A DNA stretch of 64,000 bases from Desulfatitalea alkaliphila (GTDB lineage Bacteria; Desulfobacterota; Desulfobacteria; Desulfobacterales; Desulfosarcinaceae). The first letter of the stretch is position 1; each line of letters opens with the position of its first letter. The stretch is from NCBI RefSeq assembly GCF_022968795.1, contig NZ_JALJRB010000020.1:1-64000 (forward strand), in the 5' to 3' direction. Made by a program: the position numbers and the translations under genes. The notes under the pieces are model-generated. The model was not told where the DNA came from. It saw nothing but the letters and a program-made list of their open reading frames with translations, and ran no database searches. Below, in pieces: positions 63,097-64,000 of this stretch.

Positions 63097-64000
63097 TCAA
63101 CGGTTCTCCGCCGCCTCGGCAACATCGATGCCGTACTTTTTGAGCTTCTGGTTCAGGCCGCTTTTGCCGATACCCAACAGGTTGGCGGCGTGGGCCTGCA
63201 CGAAATCGGCCTTGCGCAGGGCGCGCAGGATCATCTCTTTTTCCACGAAGGCCAAGGTCTCATAGAGGGTCGCCTGAACGGGCAGATCGTCCAGCTTGAG
63301 GACGCTGTCCTTATAGATATTCTGCTTGAAATCCTTGGGCAGGTCCTCCGCTTTGATGGTGTCGCCGGAGCACATGACCATGGCCCGTTCGATCACATTC
63401 TCCAGCTCGCGCACATTGCCCGGCCAACCATACTCATGGAAAAGTCGCTCCACCTCTTTGTCCACATGACGGACCGGGATGTCCCCGTAGCGCTCATCGG
63501 CATATTTGGCGATGAAGTGGGCGATCAGCGGCCGCAAGTCCTCCAGCCGCTCCCGCAGCGGGGGTAAAACGACGGGCACCACATTGAGACGGTAGAACAG
63601 ATCTTCACGAAAGGTGCCCCGCCCCACTTCCTCTTTCAGCGATTTATTGGTGGCCGCAATCAGACGGAAATTGACCGTTATGGGGCGCATGCCGCCGACC
63701 CGTTCGAACACTTTCTCTTGCAGCACCCGCAGCAGTTTGACCTGCAAGGCAGGTGACAACTCGCCGATTTCGTCCAGGAACAGCGTCCCCTGGTCGGCCA
63801 GTTCGAAGCGCCCCTTGCGCATGGACACCGCACCGGTGAAGGCCCCTTTTTCATGGCCGAACAGCTCGCTTTCCAGCAGGCTTTCGGCCAGGGCGGCACA
63901 GTTGACCGCCACAAAAGGTTGGTTGCGGCGTGGGCTGTTGAAATGGATGGCCCTGGCCACCAGCTCTTTGCCCGTACCGCTGGCGCCTTCGATGAGCACC
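63097..64000 (-). CDS. sigma-54-dependent transcriptional activator, C-terminal part (cut by window edge)
   Basis: Only the last 300 or so residues are in the window; the N-terminal sensing domain lies beyond 64000. The AAA+ domain shows the Walker A loop [11 protein letters not shown], the sigma-54-contacting motif GAFTGA, the Walker B stretch [10 protein letters not shown] and [16 protein letters not shown]. The C-terminal Fis-type helix-turn-helix ([35 protein letters not shown]) binds DNA. It shows that sigma-54 control operates in this organism, which supports the sigma-54 promoter at 35.44 kb. Confidence 0.93.
   Translation of the reverse strand, partial: VLIEGASGTGKELVARAIHFNSPRRNQPFVAVNCAALAESLLESELFGHEKGAFTGAVSMRKGRFELADQGTLFLDEIGELSPALQVKLLRVLQEKVFERVGGMRPITVNFRLIAATNKSLKEEVGRGTFREDLFYRLNVVPVVLPPLRERLEDLRPLIAHFIAKYADERYGDIPVRHVDKEVERLFHEYGWPGNVRELENVIERAMVMCSGDTIKAEDLPKDFKQNIYKDSVLKLDDLPVQATLYETLAFVEKEMILRALRKADFVQAHAANLLGIGKSGLNQKLKKYGIDVAEAAENR

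Overview
The window looks like chromosome of a strictly anaerobic, GC-rich (estimated, not counted) Desulfobacterota bacterium, probably a Desulfosarcina/Desulfobacteraceae-type sulfate reducer. This is inferred from gene content: an Mvh-type [NiFe] hydrogenase operon, an acyl-CoA dehydratase activase, a RACo-like corrinoid-protein reactivator, a DUF1638/uroporphyrinogen-decarboxylase-like pair, several ferredoxin-like proteins and a sigma-54 activator. No ribosomal RNA, phage, transposase or CRISPR array was seen. There is one tRNA, tRNA-Glu(CTC).

Layout. 0-3 kb: a corrinoid-methyl-transfer type gene pair, gene remnants and tRNA-Glu. 3-8 kb: radA, a double-rhodanese lipoprotein, a DksA/TraR-type zinc finger and a DUF1846 protein. 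8.4-13.6 kb: a five-gene hydrogenase operon (small subunit, large subunit, GltD-like flavoprotein with ferredoxin clusters, maturation protease, MvhD), preceded by a leader with an intrinsic terminator. 13.7-17 kb: a hexamer-repeat tract, a spermidine-synthase-like gene, an acyl-CoA ligase and a ~0.5 kb non-coding element bounded by inverted repeats. 17-25.5 kb: an aldo/keto reductase, a nucleotide-transporter-like protein with a disturbed start, a PLD-VTT fusion, an EEP-family hydrolase, an old-yellow-enzyme/universal-stress fusion and htpX.

26-30 kb holds a complete Fo set of an F-type ATP synthase (atpZ, atpI, atpB, two c-type genes, b', b) with no F1 genes beside it. Its most striking member is a 404-residue c-type protein made of five fused hairpins. 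Only the first hairpin keeps the ion-binding carboxylates (E32, E65); the other four carry Ser/Cys/Asn and Gln there. A normal 82-residue c subunit with the two-carboxylate E32/E65 motif and a strong ribosome binding site follows. Together they suggest an Na+-type rotor that may mix active and inactive hairpins.

30-45 kb: a second hydrogenase-protease-like gene with a DUF3783 partner, proA-proB, two thioesterases, an apparently sigma-54-driven structured RNA with its own terminator (35.44-35.79 kb), amrA, a LOG-family protein and a 1461-residue activase/dehydratase fusion. 45-56 kb: inositol-phosphate synthase, a diadenylate cyclase fused to a YbbR region, an Atg22-like transporter, an unrecognised 753-residue protein, the RACo-like ASKHA protein, a PHP phosphatase and a cysteine-rich 4Fe-4S protein. 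56.8-64 kb: a REP-like palindromic element, comEC, an fmdB/Fur-FeoA/SH3/PfkB-kinase/TPR gene run, and the C-terminal part of a sigma-54 activator cut by the window edge.

All functional calls come from reading translated sequence and recognising motifs. No database search was run. Gene starts were chosen from ribosome binding sites and family length.
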